Shown here: positions 50,570 to 59,987 of the stretch, piece after piece
How positions within the stretch are numbered: position 1 is the stretch's first letter
Layout of the letters: each line of letters begins with the position of its first letter
Source: Bordetella genomosp. 9
GTDB lineage: Bacteria; Pseudomonadota; Gammaproteobacteria; Burkholderiales; Burkholderiaceae_B
Length of the DNA: 64,000 nucleotides
Direction of reading: 5' to 3'
Assembly (NCBI RefSeq): GCF_002261425.1
Contig: NZ_NEVJ01000003.1
Location: forward strand, 310,001 to 374,000
Notes under the pieces: model-generated
The model's input: the letters and a program-made list of their open reading frames with translations, nothing else
Told to the model about the DNA's origin: nothing
Databases searched by the model: none
Program-made: the position numbers and the translations under genes

Positions 50570-51751
50570 CTACAGCGCCGCCGCCGGCCCGAAGAACTCG
50601 TAACGGCTGCGCGCGTCCGGCACGCCCAGTGCGGCCAGCGTCTTCTTCATGAAAGCCATGAACGGCTTCGGACCGACGAAATAGGCTTCCAGCTCGTCCG
50701 TGGCGGGCAGCCATGCCCGCAGTTGGTCGACCTGCGCGCGCCCCACGCCATCCGGCTTGCGCGCCGCGCCCGCGGCATCTTCGTAGCACACATAGTGGCG
50801 CAGCCTGGGATGCCGCGCGGCAAGCTGGTCGATGTAGTCGCCGAACGCATGGACGTCGCCATTGCGCGCGTAGTGGATGAAATGCACGGGACGGTCGCCG
50901 CTGTTCAAGGCCGCTTCCAGCATGGCCAGCACCGGCGTCACGCCGACGCCCGCGCTGATCAGCGCCAAGGGCCGCTGGTTGTCTTCCAGCACGAAGTCGC
51001 CGGCAGGCGGGTACACATCCAGCGTGTCGCCTTCGCGTATGCGGTCGTGCAGGAAATTCGACGCCGCGCCGCCCGGTTCGCGCTTGACGCTGATGCGGTA
51101 CGCATCGCCGTCCGAGGCGCGCGACAACGAGTAGTTGCGGCGGATTTCCTGGCCATCGATATTCAGGCGCAGTCCCAGGTACTGACCCGGACGATGCGCC
51201 AGCAATGCGCCGCCATCGGCCGGCCGCAAATGAAAGGACGTGATTTCCGCGCTTTCCGCGACCTTGCGCGCCACCACGAAGGGGCGCGCGCCGCGCCAGC
51301 CGCCGGCTTCCTGTTCGCGCGCATCGTAGACGGCGCTTTCCGCCTGGATCAGCATATCGGCCAACTGCTGGTAGGCGGCCGCCCAGGCGGCGATCACCTC
51401 GTCCGTCGCGACGTCGGCGCCCAGCACTTCGCGTATGGCGCGCAGCAGGCAGGTTCCGACGATGGGGTAGTGTTCGGGCAGCACCTGCAGCGACACGTGC
51501 TTGTTGACGATCTGGCTGGCCAGGGGCGCCAGCGCCTGCAAGCGGTCGATATTGCGCGCGTACATCAGCACGCCATTGGCCAGCGCGCGCGGCTGCGCGC
51601 CGCTGGCCTGATGCGCCTGGTTGAACAGGGGGCGAACCTCGGGATACTCGGCCAGCATGATCTTGTAAAAGTGGGTGGTCAGCGCCTCGCCGCCTGTTTC
51701 CAGCAAGGGCACGGTGGCGCGGATGATGGCGAGCTGGTTCGAATCGAGCAT
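50570..51751 (-). CDS. hmpA: flavohemoglobin, NO dioxygenase
   Basis: A 393-residue protein that oxidises nitric oxide to nitrate with O2 and NAD(P)H in the cytoplasm. The globin domain (1-140) has the proximal H85 in NKHVSLQVLPEHY, distal Y29 and Q53, and Y95. The FAD domain has the R-x-Y-S motif in RRNYSLSRASDG, and the NAD domain has GVGVTPVLAML and the late YFVGPKPFM. All residues match the family numbering. A sigma-54 promoter (51828-51845) and two NorR sites lie upstream; the activator NorR is the divergent gene. Confidence 0.96.
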   Translation of the reverse strand: MLDSNQLAIIRATVPLLETGGEALTTHFYKIMLAEYPEVRPLFNQAHQASGAQPRALANGVLMYARNIDRLQALAPLASQIVNKHVSLQVLPEHYPIVGTCLLRAIREVLGADVATDEVIAAWAAAYQQLADMLIQAESAVYDAREQEAGGWRGARPFVVARKVAESAEITSFHLRPADGGALLAHRPGQYLGLRLNIDGQEIRRNYSLSRASDGDAYRISVKREPGGAASNFLHDRIREGDTLDVYPPAGDFVLEDNQRPLALISAGVGVTPVLAMLEAALNSGDRPVHFIHYARNGDVHAFGDYIDQLAARHPRLRHYVCYEDAAGAARKPDGVGRAQVDQLRAWLPATDELEAYFVGPKPFMAFMKKTLAALGVPDARSRYEFFGPAAAL

Positions 51752-51827
51752 GGTATGGACTCCTGGTTGGCCGCCGGATGGTTTCCACGCGGGCGGCGGA
51801 CGGCCGCCGTGCGGCCGCTCTCCACCT

Positions 51828-51845
51828 ATGCAACACCCATGCCAA
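51828..51845 (-). promoter_or_regulatory. sigma-54 promoter of the flavohemoglobin gene
   Basis: The minus strand reads TTGGCATG-GGTG-TTGCAT, matching the -24/-12 consensus YTGGCACG-N4-TTGCW with one change (T for C). The predicted start is near 51816, about 65 bases before the flavohemoglobin ATG. Confidence 0.85.
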
Positions 51846-51888
51846 TTCCTTTCCCTGGGAGAACAGCCAAGAATAGATGTAATAAATA

Positions 51889-51933
51889 GAGTTTTAAAGA
51901 CTCCATAAAGACAATTGAGGGTCGTAATGACCC
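51889..51933. promoter_or_regulatory. two NorR enhancer sites
   Basis: GAGT-N7-ACTC (51889-51903) and GGGT-N7-ACCC (51919-51933) each contain the NorR core GT-N7-AC inside a longer inverted repeat. Their centres (51896 and 51926) are 30 bases apart and lie about 50-90 bases upstream of the sigma-54 promoter, the usual place for NorR enhancers. E. coli norV has three such sites; a possible third here (GTCCATGCGAT near 51943) is imperfect. Confidence 0.75.
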
Positions 51934-51964
51934 ATTATTCAGGTCCATGCGATATGCTGGCGGC

Positions 51965-53638
51965 ATGCCGGAATCCATCCGATCCACTAGCCCCTTGCTG
52001 GGCGCCGTTATTCCGCTCGTGTCCGACCTGGCGCGCGAGCTGGCGCCCGCCGAACGCTATCGCCGCCTGCTGGAAGCCTTGCGCGCCTTGCTGCCCTGCG
52101 ACGCGATCGGCCTGCTGCGCCTGGATGGCGACGCGTTGATCCCGCTGGCCATGCAGGGCCTGAGCCCGGACGCCATGGGCCGGCGATTCCGCCTCGATCA
52201 ACACCCGCGGCTGCGGGCCTTGCTGCACGCCGGCGGCGCCATGCGCTTCCCGCCCGACAGCGATCTGCCCGATCCCTACGACGGCCTGGTGCAGGACGGC
52301 GGCGACCTGCACGTGCACGATTGCATGGGCTGCGCCATCACCGTCGGCCAGCGCAAGTGGGGGCTGTTGACGCTGGACGCGCTGAAGGCCGGACGCTTTT
52401 CGCGGCATGACCTGGCGGTGCTGGACGTCTTCGCCGGACTGGCGGCGGCCACCGTCACCGTGGCGGCGCGCATCGAACAACTGGCCGTCACGGTCGAGGA
52501 CGAGCGCCAGCGCGCGGAAAGCTATCGGCTGGCCGCGAGCCAGCCGGCGCGGCGCCTGACCGGACAGAGCGCCACGTTCCGCCGCCTGATGAAGGACGTG
52601 GAGATGGTCGCCGCCAGCGACCTGACGGTGCTCGTGACCGGCGAAACCGGCGTCGGCAAGGAGCTGGTGGCGCAGGCCCTGCACGCCGGTTCTCCGCGCG
52701 CCGCCAAGCCGATGATCAGCGTGAACTGCGCGGCCTTGCCCGACAACCTGATCGAAAGCGAACTGTTCGGCCACGTGCGCGGCGCGTTCTCGGGCGCCGT
52801 GCAGGACCGTCGCGGCAAGTTCGAACTGGCCCACGGCGGCACCCTGTTCCTGGACGAAATCGGCGAGCTGCCGCTGAGCGCGCAGGCCAAGCTGCTGCGC
52901 GTGCTGCAGAGCGGACAGCTGCAGCGCGTCGGATCGGATCGCGAACACCTGGTGGACGTGCGGCTGATCGCCGCCACCAATCGCGACCTGGCCGAAGAGG
53001 TGCGCGCCCGCCGCATGCGCGCCGACTTCTACCATCGGATCACCGTGTATCCGTTGCGCGTTCCGCCCTTGCGCGAACGCGGCCGCGACGTGCTGCTGCT
53101 GGCCGGGACTTTCCTGGAAGAGAACCGCGCGCGCCTGGGCCTGGGCGGGGTCAGGCTGCAACCGGAGGCGCATGCGGTGCTGCAAGGCTACGGCTGGCCC
53201 GGCAATGTGCGGGAGCTGGAGCACGTCGTCAGCCGCGGCGTGCTCAAGGCCTTGGGGCGCCAGCCCGAGCGCCCGCGCATCCTGACGGTGACGGCCGACG
53301 ACATGGACATCGAGCAGCCGGGCGGCTTGCGCGGCGGCGCCTGGCCGGGCGCGTTGATGCCCTTGCCCGGCGTGCAGGTATCGATGGCGGCGGGCGGGCA
53401 GACGCGCGATGGCGGACCCGATGCCGCGGCGCCGTCCCTGCAACAGATCCTGCAATCGGTGGAGCAGGCCGCCATCGAATCCTGCCTGGCGCGCCATGGC
53501 CACAACTGGAGCGCGGCCGCGCGCGAGCTCGGCGTCGATCGGGCCAACCTGCGGCGCCGCGCCGCGCGCCTGGGTATCCCGGTGCAAGGCAAGCCAGGGC
53601 GTCCCCGGCGCGCCACCGGCGAATCGCAGGATCGGTGA
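51965..53638 (+). CDS. norR: nitric-oxide-responsive sigma-54 activator NorR
   Basis: A 557-residue enhancer-binding protein that senses NO through an N-terminal GAF domain and activates the divergent flavohemoglobin gene. The GAF has the PDPYDGL motif (102-108) found in E. coli NorR. The AAA+ domain has Walker A GETGVGKE (226-233), the sigma-54 contact loop GAFSGA (273-278, normally GAFTGA) and Walker B TLFLDEIG (293-300). A Fis-type helix-turn-helix lies near the C-terminus (SAAARELGVDRANLRRRAAR). ATG 51965 is chosen over the upstream start at 51947. Confidence 0.94.
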   Translation: MPESIRSTSPLLGAVIPLVSDLARELAPAERYRRLLEALRALLPCDAIGLLRLDGDALIPLAMQGLSPDAMGRRFRLDQHPRLRALLHAGGAMRFPPDSDLPDPYDGLVQDGGDLHVHDCMGCAITVGQRKWGLLTLDALKAGRFSRHDLAVLDVFAGLAAATVTVAARIEQLAVTVEDERQRAESYRLAASQPARRLTGQSATFRRLMKDVEMVAASDLTVLVTGETGVGKELVAQALHAGSPRAAKPMISVNCAALPDNLIESELFGHVRGAFSGAVQDRRGKFELAHGGTLFLDEIGELPLSAQAKLLRVLQSGQLQRVGSDREHLVDVRLIAATNRDLAEEVRARRMRADFYHRITVYPLRVPPLRERGRDVLLLAGTFLEENRARLGLGGVRLQPEAHAVLQGYGWPGNVRELEHVVSRGVLKALGRQPERPRILTVTADDMDIEQPGGLRGGAWPGALMPLPGVQVSMAAGGQTRDGGPDAAAPSLQQILQSVEQAAIESCLARHGHNWSAAARELGVDRANLRRRAARLGIPVQGKPGRPRRATGESQDR

Positions 53639-53719
53639 TGCCGCGGGCAAGGCGACGGCGTGGCCGCCGCGGCGCCGGCGCGCCACTCGTCGTTGCGCTC
53701 TTGGTTGCGCGCGTCGTTG

Positions 53720-55156
53720 CTACCGCGCGGACTTCTTCGACGCGGCGGCGTAGGTCTCGATGGCGCGCATGCGGCTTTCCCGCAGGTCCACGATGCGTGC
53801 CGGATAGCCGCAGGCGGCCCGTTGCGCGTCCGAAGGCGAATGGATGTCGCGGTCGTCCAGCCCGGCCAGCTCGGGCAGCCAATGGCGCAGGAAGCGGCCG
53901 TTCGGATCGAACTTCTTCGACTGCGTTTCGGGATTGAATACGCGGAAGTAGGGCACCGCGTCGGTACCCGTCGACGCGCTCCATTGCCAGCCGCCGTTGT
54001 TGGACGCCAGTTCGCCGTCGATCAGGTGGGCCATGAACCAGGCTTCGCCCTTGCGCCAGTCCAGCAGCAGGTTCTTGCTCAGGAACATGGCGGTCATCAT
54101 GCGCAGGCGATTGTGCATCCATCCCATGGCGGCGAGCTGCCGCATCGCCGCGTCGATGATGGGAAAGCCGGTGCGGCCATCGCACCAGGCGCGCATGTCG
54201 TCATCCGAGTCGCGCCAGGCAATCGCGTCCGTCTCCGGACGCATGGGGCGATGCATGGACAGCGGAGGATGGGCGGCGAGCAGGTGCTGGTAGAACTCGC
54301 GCCAGAGCAGTTCGGTGATCCACGTGCGTATGCCGGCGCGTCCGCTGTCCATCTCGCCATGATTGGCGGCCAGCGCGGCGCGCAGGCACGCGCCCGGCGA
54401 AATGACGCCGGCCGCCAGATAGGGCGAGAGGCGGCTGGTGCCGTCCACGCCGGGCAGATCTCGGCTTTCCACGTATCGGTCGATGGACGTCTCGATGAAA
54501 TCATCGAGCCGGCGCATGGCGGCGTCTTCGCCGGCCGGCCACAGGCGGCGCAAGGCGTCGTCGGGTCCGGCGGCGTCGCCCAGCCAGTCCCGCACCGGCG
54601 GGATGGCGTCGGGCTGCACAGGCATGCGCGGCTGCGCCTTGGGTGTCGGTGCCGGCCGGGGCGGGGCGGCCGTGAGCCGTTCCCGGCATACCCTGGCATA
54701 GGGCGTGAAGACCTTGTAGCACTCGCCTTTGCCGGTCGTGACGGTGCCGGGCCGCAGCAGCGTGCCGCCGTGGTGCAGGTTCCACTGCACGCCATTGCGG
54801 TCCAGGCGCTCGGCGGCGCTGGCGTCGCGCCGCCGCTCGTTCACGCCCCATTCGGCATTGGCGTGCACGGCGCGGATATCGTGCCGCTGGCAGAAGTCCG
54901 CCAGGGCGGCTGGCGCACGCGACCAGTCATCGACCGCGCGGAATTTCAGCGGAATGTTCAATGCGGCCAGGCGCCGGCCCAGGTCTTCCAGGTTGCGGTG
55001 CCAGAAGTCGATCTTGGCGGGCGCGTCGCCATGCATGCGCCACTGTCCCGGAGCCGGCATGAAGAGCGCGACCGCCGGGCCCGCTTCCATTGCCGCCGCC
55101 AAGGCGGGATTGTCCTGTGCGCGTAGATCGGTACGAAACCAGATGAGAGCAGCCAT
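53720..55156 (-). CDS. deoxyribodipyrimidine photolyase (class I CPD)
   Basis: A 478-residue blue-light DNA repair enzyme that splits cyclobutane pyrimidine dimers using FADH-. The N-terminal antenna domain opens ALIWFRTDLRAQDNPALAAA; the FAD domain has SRLSPYLAAGVISPGACLRA, WITELLWREFYQHLLAAHP and the core WQWSASTGTDAVPYFRVFNP. Tryptophans of the electron-transfer chain appear in place. It is convergent with norR and stands three genes from the bacteriophytochrome locus, so light-related functions cluster here. Confidence 0.94.
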   Translation of the reverse strand: MAALIWFRTDLRAQDNPALAAAMEAGPAVALFMPAPGQWRMHGDAPAKIDFWHRNLEDLGRRLAALNIPLKFRAVDDWSRAPAALADFCQRHDIRAVHANAEWGVNERRRDASAAERLDRNGVQWNLHHGGTLLRPGTVTTGKGECYKVFTPYARVCRERLTAAPPRPAPTPKAQPRMPVQPDAIPPVRDWLGDAAGPDDALRRLWPAGEDAAMRRLDDFIETSIDRYVESRDLPGVDGTSRLSPYLAAGVISPGACLRAALAANHGEMDSGRAGIRTWITELLWREFYQHLLAAHPPLSMHRPMRPETDAIAWRDSDDDMRAWCDGRTGFPIIDAAMRQLAAMGWMHNRLRMMTAMFLSKNLLLDWRKGEAWFMAHLIDGELASNNGGWQWSASTGTDAVPYFRVFNPETQSKKFDPNGRFLRHWLPELAGLDDRDIHSPSDAQRAACGYPARIVDLRESRMRAIETYAAASKKSAR

Positions 55157-55285
55157 GCCGCCATTGTCGCATCGACCGCGCCGTCGTTGCGGCAGGCGTG
55201 GTCGTGCCGATCACATCGACCGGCCGCCGCCTCTGCCTGCGCATCGCTCAGTGCGTCAGGCTTGCCGCATGGTCCCGCGCACGCC

Positions 55286-56236
55286 TTACCGCGTCAGGCC
55301 CGCCGCCACGTCGCCCGTCTCGCGCTGTCCGGCGTAGACCTGCAGCGCGCAATACGCCGTCCGCACGAGCGGCACCGCGATGCCATGGCGTTCGGCGCGC
55401 ACGATCATGTCGCCGACGATGGCGTCGGCCTCCAGCCTGGGCGCGCGCTGGGCGATGTCGCGCATCATCGACGCCGCCCAGGTGGACTTGTCGTCCAGCA
55501 AGCGCGCGCCCAGGCGCTGCATTTCGTCGTCGGACAGCGCGTGGCCTTCCGCCACGGCGACCGCGCTACATTCCCGCATGGCCTGCACCATCAACTCGCG
55601 GCCATCCCGGGTCGCGAGTATGTCGGCAATGGTCCCGCGCATCAGGCAGTTCATCAGCGCGCCCGAGGCCAGCATCACCCACTTGTTCCACAAGGCCTGT
55701 TCGATATCGCCAGCCAGCGCGCGGTTGCCGGGCGAACGGGCGAACAAGGCGTACGCCGCTTCCGCCACGCCGCGCGCGGCCGGTGCGCGGGGGCCGATCT
55801 GCACCACGTCATTGGCGCCGAAATGGCGGATCGCGCCATCCGCGTCCAGCATGGTGGCGATGTAGGCCACGCCGCCCAGCACCCGCTCGCGTCCGTAGCG
55901 TTCGTCCAGCGCGTCGTAGACCGACATGCCGTTCAGGAAAGGCAGGATGGCGGCGGACCCGCCCATGGCGGGCGCGATATCGGCGACGGCGTCGTCCAGG
56001 TCATAAGACTTGCAGCTGAGCAGGACCAGGTCGTAGGCCGCGGTCAGCGCGTCGCGGGTCACGGCGCGCACCGGGCCGGCGTAATCGCCCAGCGCGCTGT
56101 GCACGCGCAGCCCATGTTCGCCCAGCAACGCCGCGCGCCGCGGCCGCACCAGGAAGGTCACGTCCGCGCCTGCTTCGAGCAGGCGCGCGCCGTAGTAGCC
56201 GCCGATGGCGCCGGCGCCGACAACCAGTATCTTCAT
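55286..56236 (-). CDS. 2-dehydropantoate 2-reductase (ketopantoate reductase family)
   Basis: A 316-residue NADPH-dependent reductase of the PanE/ApbA family with the Rossmann motif [15 protein letters not shown], an NADPH-phosphate region in FLVRPRRAA, and the catalytic lysine in LWNKWVML. Family members reduce ketopantoate for coenzyme A synthesis, but many paralogues in this group have other 2-oxo acid substrates, so the pathway role is uncertain. ATG 56236 gives the correct N-terminus. Its promoter and that of the divergent heme oxygenase share the 169-base gap, which has AT-rich bases near 56315-56345. Confidence 0.85.
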   Translation of the reverse strand: MKILVVGAGAIGGYYGARLLEAGADVTFLVRPRRAALLGEHGLRVHSALGDYAGPVRAVTRDALTAAYDLVLLSCKSYDLDDAVADIAPAMGGSAAILPFLNGMSVYDALDERYGRERVLGGVAYIATMLDADGAIRHFGANDVVQIGPRAPAARGVAEAAYALFARSPGNRALAGDIEQALWNKWVMLASGALMNCLMRGTIADILATRDGRELMVQAMRECSAVAVAEGHALSDDEMQRLGARLLDDKSTWAASMMRDIAQRAPRLEADAIVGDMIVRAERHGIAVPLVRTAYCALQVYAGQRETGDVAAGLTR

Positions 56237-56405
56237 GCTGTTCTCCAACTCATCCGCCGGCGATCCATGCGATGCGCGGCTCGCGCACGCCAGTACGGCG
56301 ATGCATGACGGCAATTTAGTTGCATATGCCAATATCAGTCAAGCGGGGACGGCGCGGCTCCGCTATCATGGCCGCTGTCGATACTGCGGTCGGGAAATCT
56401 GCTTC

Positions 56406-56990
56406 ATGGATGTGCACGCCACCCTGAAAGACGCCACGCGCGAGCGCCACGAACGCCTGGACGGTTCGCTGCGCATCGGCGCGGCCGATGCCGGTTATGC
56501 GGACTACGTGGCCTATATCGCCGCGCTGGGCGGCTGGCTGCGGCCGGTGGAAGATGCGCTATGGGCAAGGGACTGGCCCGCATCGTTGCAGCCCCAGGCG
56601 CGCCGCGACAAGTCGGCGCGCATCGACCGGGACCTGGCGGCGGCGCGCGCCCTGGGGGAACATGTACCCGTTGCCGCCGCCTGCGACCGCTTGCCGTCGG
56701 TCGGCCGCTCACGCGCCTACGACGCGGGCGTCATGTACGTCATCGAAGGTTCGCAACTGGGCGGCCGGATGATGGCCAAGCAGCTGCGGCAGGCGTGGCC
56801 GGATCGCGAGTTCCACTACATGGAGGGCTATGGCGCGGAGCTGGGCGCCTTATGGAAGGATTTCACGGCCTTCCTGCCCGAAGCGCTGCGCAGCCAGGCG
56901 GACCTGGACGAGGCCGTCGCCGGCGCCCGGGACGCCTTCGACAGCCTGGCGGACTGGCTGCGGCGCCAGGGCCAAGCCGGCAGGGATTGA
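56406..56990 (+). CDS. biliverdin-producing heme oxygenase
   Basis: A 194-residue heme oxygenase of the BphO type that opens heme to biliverdin, the chromophore of the phytochrome encoded nearby. The proximal histidine is H19 or H15 in ATRERHERLDGSL, and GSQLGGRMMAKQLRQAW is the conserved distal-helix motif. It has no phytochrome of its own on the same strand; its stop directly abuts the stop of the convergent hybrid kinase (TGA/TCA, zero gap). Confidence 0.92.
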   Translation: MDVHATLKDATRERHERLDGSLRIGAADAGYADYVAYIAALGGWLRPVEDALWARDWPASLQPQARRDKSARIDRDLAAARALGEHVPVAAACDRLPSVGRSRAYDAGVMYVIEGSQLGGRMMAKQLRQAWPDREFHYMEGYGAELGALWKDFTAFLPEALRSQADLDEAVAGARDAFDSLADWLRRQGQAGRD

Positions 56991-59486
56991 TCAGGCAGGC
57001 GTGACGCCCAGGTTCTTCAGCGCCTTGTACAGCCCGTCCAGTTCGTAAGGCTTCTGCACGAAGGCCACGCGCGTCGCGGCGGGCATGGCGGCGTCCAGTT
57101 CGACCTGCCCGTAGCCGCTGGCCACGATGATGGGCAGCCCCGGATGCCGTTCGGCCAGCCGGCGTATGAGCTCCTTGCCCGGCATATCGGGCAGGCCGAG
57201 GTCCACGATGGCGGCGCCCACGTCAGCGGCGCCGCTTTCCATGGCCGACAGGGCCTGCGCGGCCGTGGCGGCCTCGGCGACCTCATAGCCGAATTCCATC
57301 AGCGCTTCCGTCGCCAGTTCGCGCACCAGCTCGTCGTCTTCCACGATCAACACCCGGGCAGTTCGTGCCCCGGTCGCCGTGCCCGGTTGCGATACGCCCC
57401 CAGGCGCGACGTCGGCGGAATCCGGGCGCGGCGGCCGCGGCGCGGGCTGGTCGAGGATTTCACGCACGCGCTGCGCCAGGGCGTTGAAAGTGAAGGGTTT
57501 GGGCAAGAGCGCGACGTCGGGCGGCAGCTTGCCGTCATGGGTCAGCGTGCCTTCCGCGTAGGCGGACGTATACAGCACACGCAGGCCCGGCCGGATGGCG
57601 CGCGCGGCCTCGGCCAGGTCGCGGCCGTTCATGCCGCGGGGCAGGCCGATGTCCGTGAACAGCAGCGCGATATCGTCGCGTGCGCCCAGCCGTTCCAGGG
57701 CGGCCATGGCATCGCCGGCCTGAAGCACCTCGTACCCGAGCTCGGTCAGGGCCGCGGCCGAATGCGCGCGCACCGCCTCGTCGTCTTCCACGACGAGGAT
57801 GGCCTCGCCATGCGTCGACAGGGGCAGGGCACCGTCGTGGACCCGTTCGCCGGCGCTGACCTGCGCGCCGACCTGGCGCGGCAGATAGATATGGACGGTG
57901 GTGCCGACGCCGACGGCACTGTCGATCGTGACATAGCCGCCCGATTGCTTGACGAAGCCGTAGACCTGGCTCAGTCCCAGGCCCGTGCCGACGCCGATGT
58001 CCTTGGTGGTGAAGAAGGGTTCGAACACCTTTTCGATCAGGTCTTCGGGTATGCCCGTGCCGGTATCCGACAGGCTGATGCGGACGTAATCGCCAGGCTC
58101 GGCGTCCAGGCCGGGCGTGCTTTCGTCCAGCTTGGTGTTGCAGGTTCGAATGACGATCTGGCCGCCGTCCGGCATGGCGTCGCGCGCGTTCACCGCCAGG
58201 TTCAGCAGCGCGCTTTCCAGCATGTGCGGGTCGATATGGGCAGGCCAGATATCGTCTTGCAGGTCGTTGCGCAGGTCGATTGCTTCGCCCAGCATGCGGG
58301 TCAGCATTTCCGCCGTCGCGGAGATCAGCTCGTTGACGTTCACGCTGCTGGGCTGCAGCGGTTGGCGCCGCGCGAAGGCCAGCAGGCGCTGCGTCAGCAC
58401 GGCCGCGCGCTGCGCGCCCTGCTTGGCGTGGCCGAGCGCGGTTTCGATGCGTCGCAGGTCCAGCTTGCCGGCGGTGCCCAGCAACTGCCGCTCGAGCGTT
58501 TCCAGGTTGCCGAGGATGACCGTCAGGAAGTTGTTGAAGTCGTGCGCGACGCCGCCGGTCAACTGTCCGAAGGCTTCCATCTTCTGGGCCTGGCGCAGCT
58601 GTTCCTCGGCCTGGGCCCGCGCGGCGTCCGAATCGGCCCGCTGGCGCATTTCCTGCAGCAGGCGTTCGTTGGTCCGCAGCAGTTCGGCCGTGCGGCTCTG
58701 CACGATCTGTTCCAGTTCGTCGCGCGCCAGCTTGGCGTCCGTGACGTCGATATTGGTGCCGGTCAGGCCCAGGAAGCGTCCCATGCCGTCGAAGCGCGGC
58801 ACCCCGCGGCAATCGAGCCAGCGCAGGCGACGCTGTGCGTCGATCACGCGAAGTTCGATGTGCAAAGGCTTCTGTTCGCGCACGGCTTCGTCGAAAGCCT
58901 TGATCAGCGCGGACATGTCCGGTTCATACACGACGCGATACCAGCCCTGGCCCAGCAGTTCGCTGGAGGGCAGGCCGAACATGACTTCGTAGTGCCGGTT
59001 GACGAAGACCACCTTGCCGCTGGCGTCCGTTTCCCAGATCAGGGCGGGCGCGGAGTCGGACAGCGCGCGGAAGCGCACTTCGCTATCGCGCAGCGCGACT
59101 TCGACGCGGCGCCGTTCGCGCCGGTCCTCGGCTTCCGAGAGGGCGCGGCGCGCGGCGCCGCCCAGCCTGTCCAGCCGCTGCTTGAGCACGTAGTCGGTGG
59201 CGCCGGTCTTCAGCGCCTTGACCGCGAGGTCTTCGCCGATGACGCCGGACACGAAGATGAAGGGCACTTCCGGCAGCTTGCGCGACGCCATGGACAAGGC
59301 TTCCCAGCCGTCGATGTCCGGCAGCGAGAAGTCGGAGATGACCAGCGAGATTCCGCCTTCTTCCAGGGCCTGGGCGTAGGTCCGCCTGTCGTGCACCCGC
59401 CGCAGGGGCCTGTCGCGCAACGCGTCCGCCAGATGATGCATCATCAACTCGGCGTCCAGGTCGTTATCCTCGAGCAGCAGGATCAA
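56991..59486 (-). CDS. hybrid histidine kinase with N-terminal receiver, PAS and two C-terminal receivers
   Basis: An 831-residue multi-domain signalling protein with this order: receiver (1-120, phospho-acceptor D52 in [13 protein letters not shown]), PAS (about 145-265, [20 protein letters not shown]), HisKA with H in [20 protein letters not shown], HATPase (about 420-530, [18 protein letters not shown] and [13 protein letters not shown]), receiver 2 (D in FTDIGLP) and receiver 3 (D in [14 protein letters not shown]). It likely works as a phosphorelay hub downstream of the phytochrome. The start is probably TTG 59486, overlapping the response regulator stop as TTGA; I see no nearer ATG that keeps the first receiver whole. 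Confidence 0.87.
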   Translation of the reverse strand: MILLLEDNDLDAELMMHHLADALRDRPLRRVHDRRTYAQALEEGGISLVISDFSLPDIDGWEALSMASRKLPEVPFIFVSGVIGEDLAVKALKTGATDYVLKQRLDRLGGAARRALSEAEDRRERRRVEVALRDSEVRFRALSDSAPALIWETDASGKVVFVNRHYEVMFGLPSSELLGQGWYRVVYEPDMSALIKAFDEAVREQKPLHIELRVIDAQRRLRWLDCRGVPRFDGMGRFLGLTGTNIDVTDAKLARDELEQIVQSRTAELLRTNERLLQEMRQRADSDAARAQAEEQLRQAQKMEAFGQLTGGVAHDFNNFLTVILGNLETLERQLLGTAGKLDLRRIETALGHAKQGAQRAAVLTQRLLAFARRQPLQPSSVNVNELISATAEMLTRMLGEAIDLRNDLQDDIWPAHIDPHMLESALLNLAVNARDAMPDGGQIVIRTCNTKLDESTPGLDAEPGDYVRISLSDTGTGIPEDLIEKVFEPFFTTKDIGVGTGLGLSQVYGFVKQSGGYVTIDSAVGVGTTVHIYLPRQVGAQVSAGERVHDGALPLSTHGEAILVVEDDEAVRAHSAAALTELGYEVLQAGDAMAALERLGARDDIALLFTDIGLPRGMNGRDLAEAARAIRPGLRVLYTSAYAEGTLTHDGKLPPDVALLPKPFTFNALAQRVREILDQPAPRPPRPDSADVAPGGVSQPGTATGARTARVLIVEDDELVRELATEALMEFGYEVAEAATAAQALSAMESGAADVGAAIVDLGLPDMPGKELIRRLAERHPGLPIIVASGYGQVELDAAMPAATRVAFVQKPYELDGLYKALKNLGVTPA

Positions 59487-59962
59487 GGCAGTTCCCGGCC
59501 GTCGGCGCGCGATTTGCCGTTGCGGCGCGGCGGAGGCGGTTGATTCAGGATGGCCCAGAACATGCCGAGATTGCGGATCGCCTCGAAGAACTCCGAGAAT
59601 TCGACCGGCTTGACGACGAAGGAATTGACGCCCGACTGGTAACTGTGCACCAGGTCTTTTTCTTCCCTGGACGAGGTCAGCATCACGACGGGGATCTGCT
59701 TGTGGTCGTTGTCGGACTTGATGCGTTCCAGCACTTCCAGCCCATCCACCTTGGGCAGCTTCAGGTCGAGCAGGATGACCGAGGGATCGCCCGGGGGACG
59801 CCCGGCATGGGCGCCACGGCGATACACGTAATCGAGGGCTTCGGCGCCGTCGCGCAGCACGACCACCTCGTTGGCGATATTGCACTGCCTGAGCGCCGTC
59901 AGCGTCAGCTCGATATCGTTGGGATTGTCTTCTACCAGCAGGATAGGCCGCAGATCGTTCAT
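59483..59962 (-). CDS. single-domain response regulator (Rcp1-like)
   Basis: A 159-residue CheY-like receiver with D near residue 13 (LLVEDNPNDIELT), the phospho-acceptor D in VILLDLKLPKVDGLEV and K in VVKPVEFSEFFEAI. A short basic/proline-rich tail follows. The Rcp1 type is usually encoded beside bacteriophytochromes, as here; it should receive phosphate from the phytochrome kinase and, through a relay, feed the hybrid kinase. Its stop overlaps the next gene's TTG start. Confidence 0.93.
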   Translation of the reverse strand: MNDLRPILLVEDNPNDIELTLTALRQCNIANEVVVLRDGAEALDYVYRRGAHAGRPPGDPSVILLDLKLPKVDGLEVLERIKSDNDHKQIPVVMLTSSREEKDLVHSYQSGVNSFVVKPVEFSEFFEAIRNLGMFWAILNQPPPPRRNGKSRADGRELP

Positions 59963-59987
59963 TTCAATTTTCTAAAGCCCTGCACGT

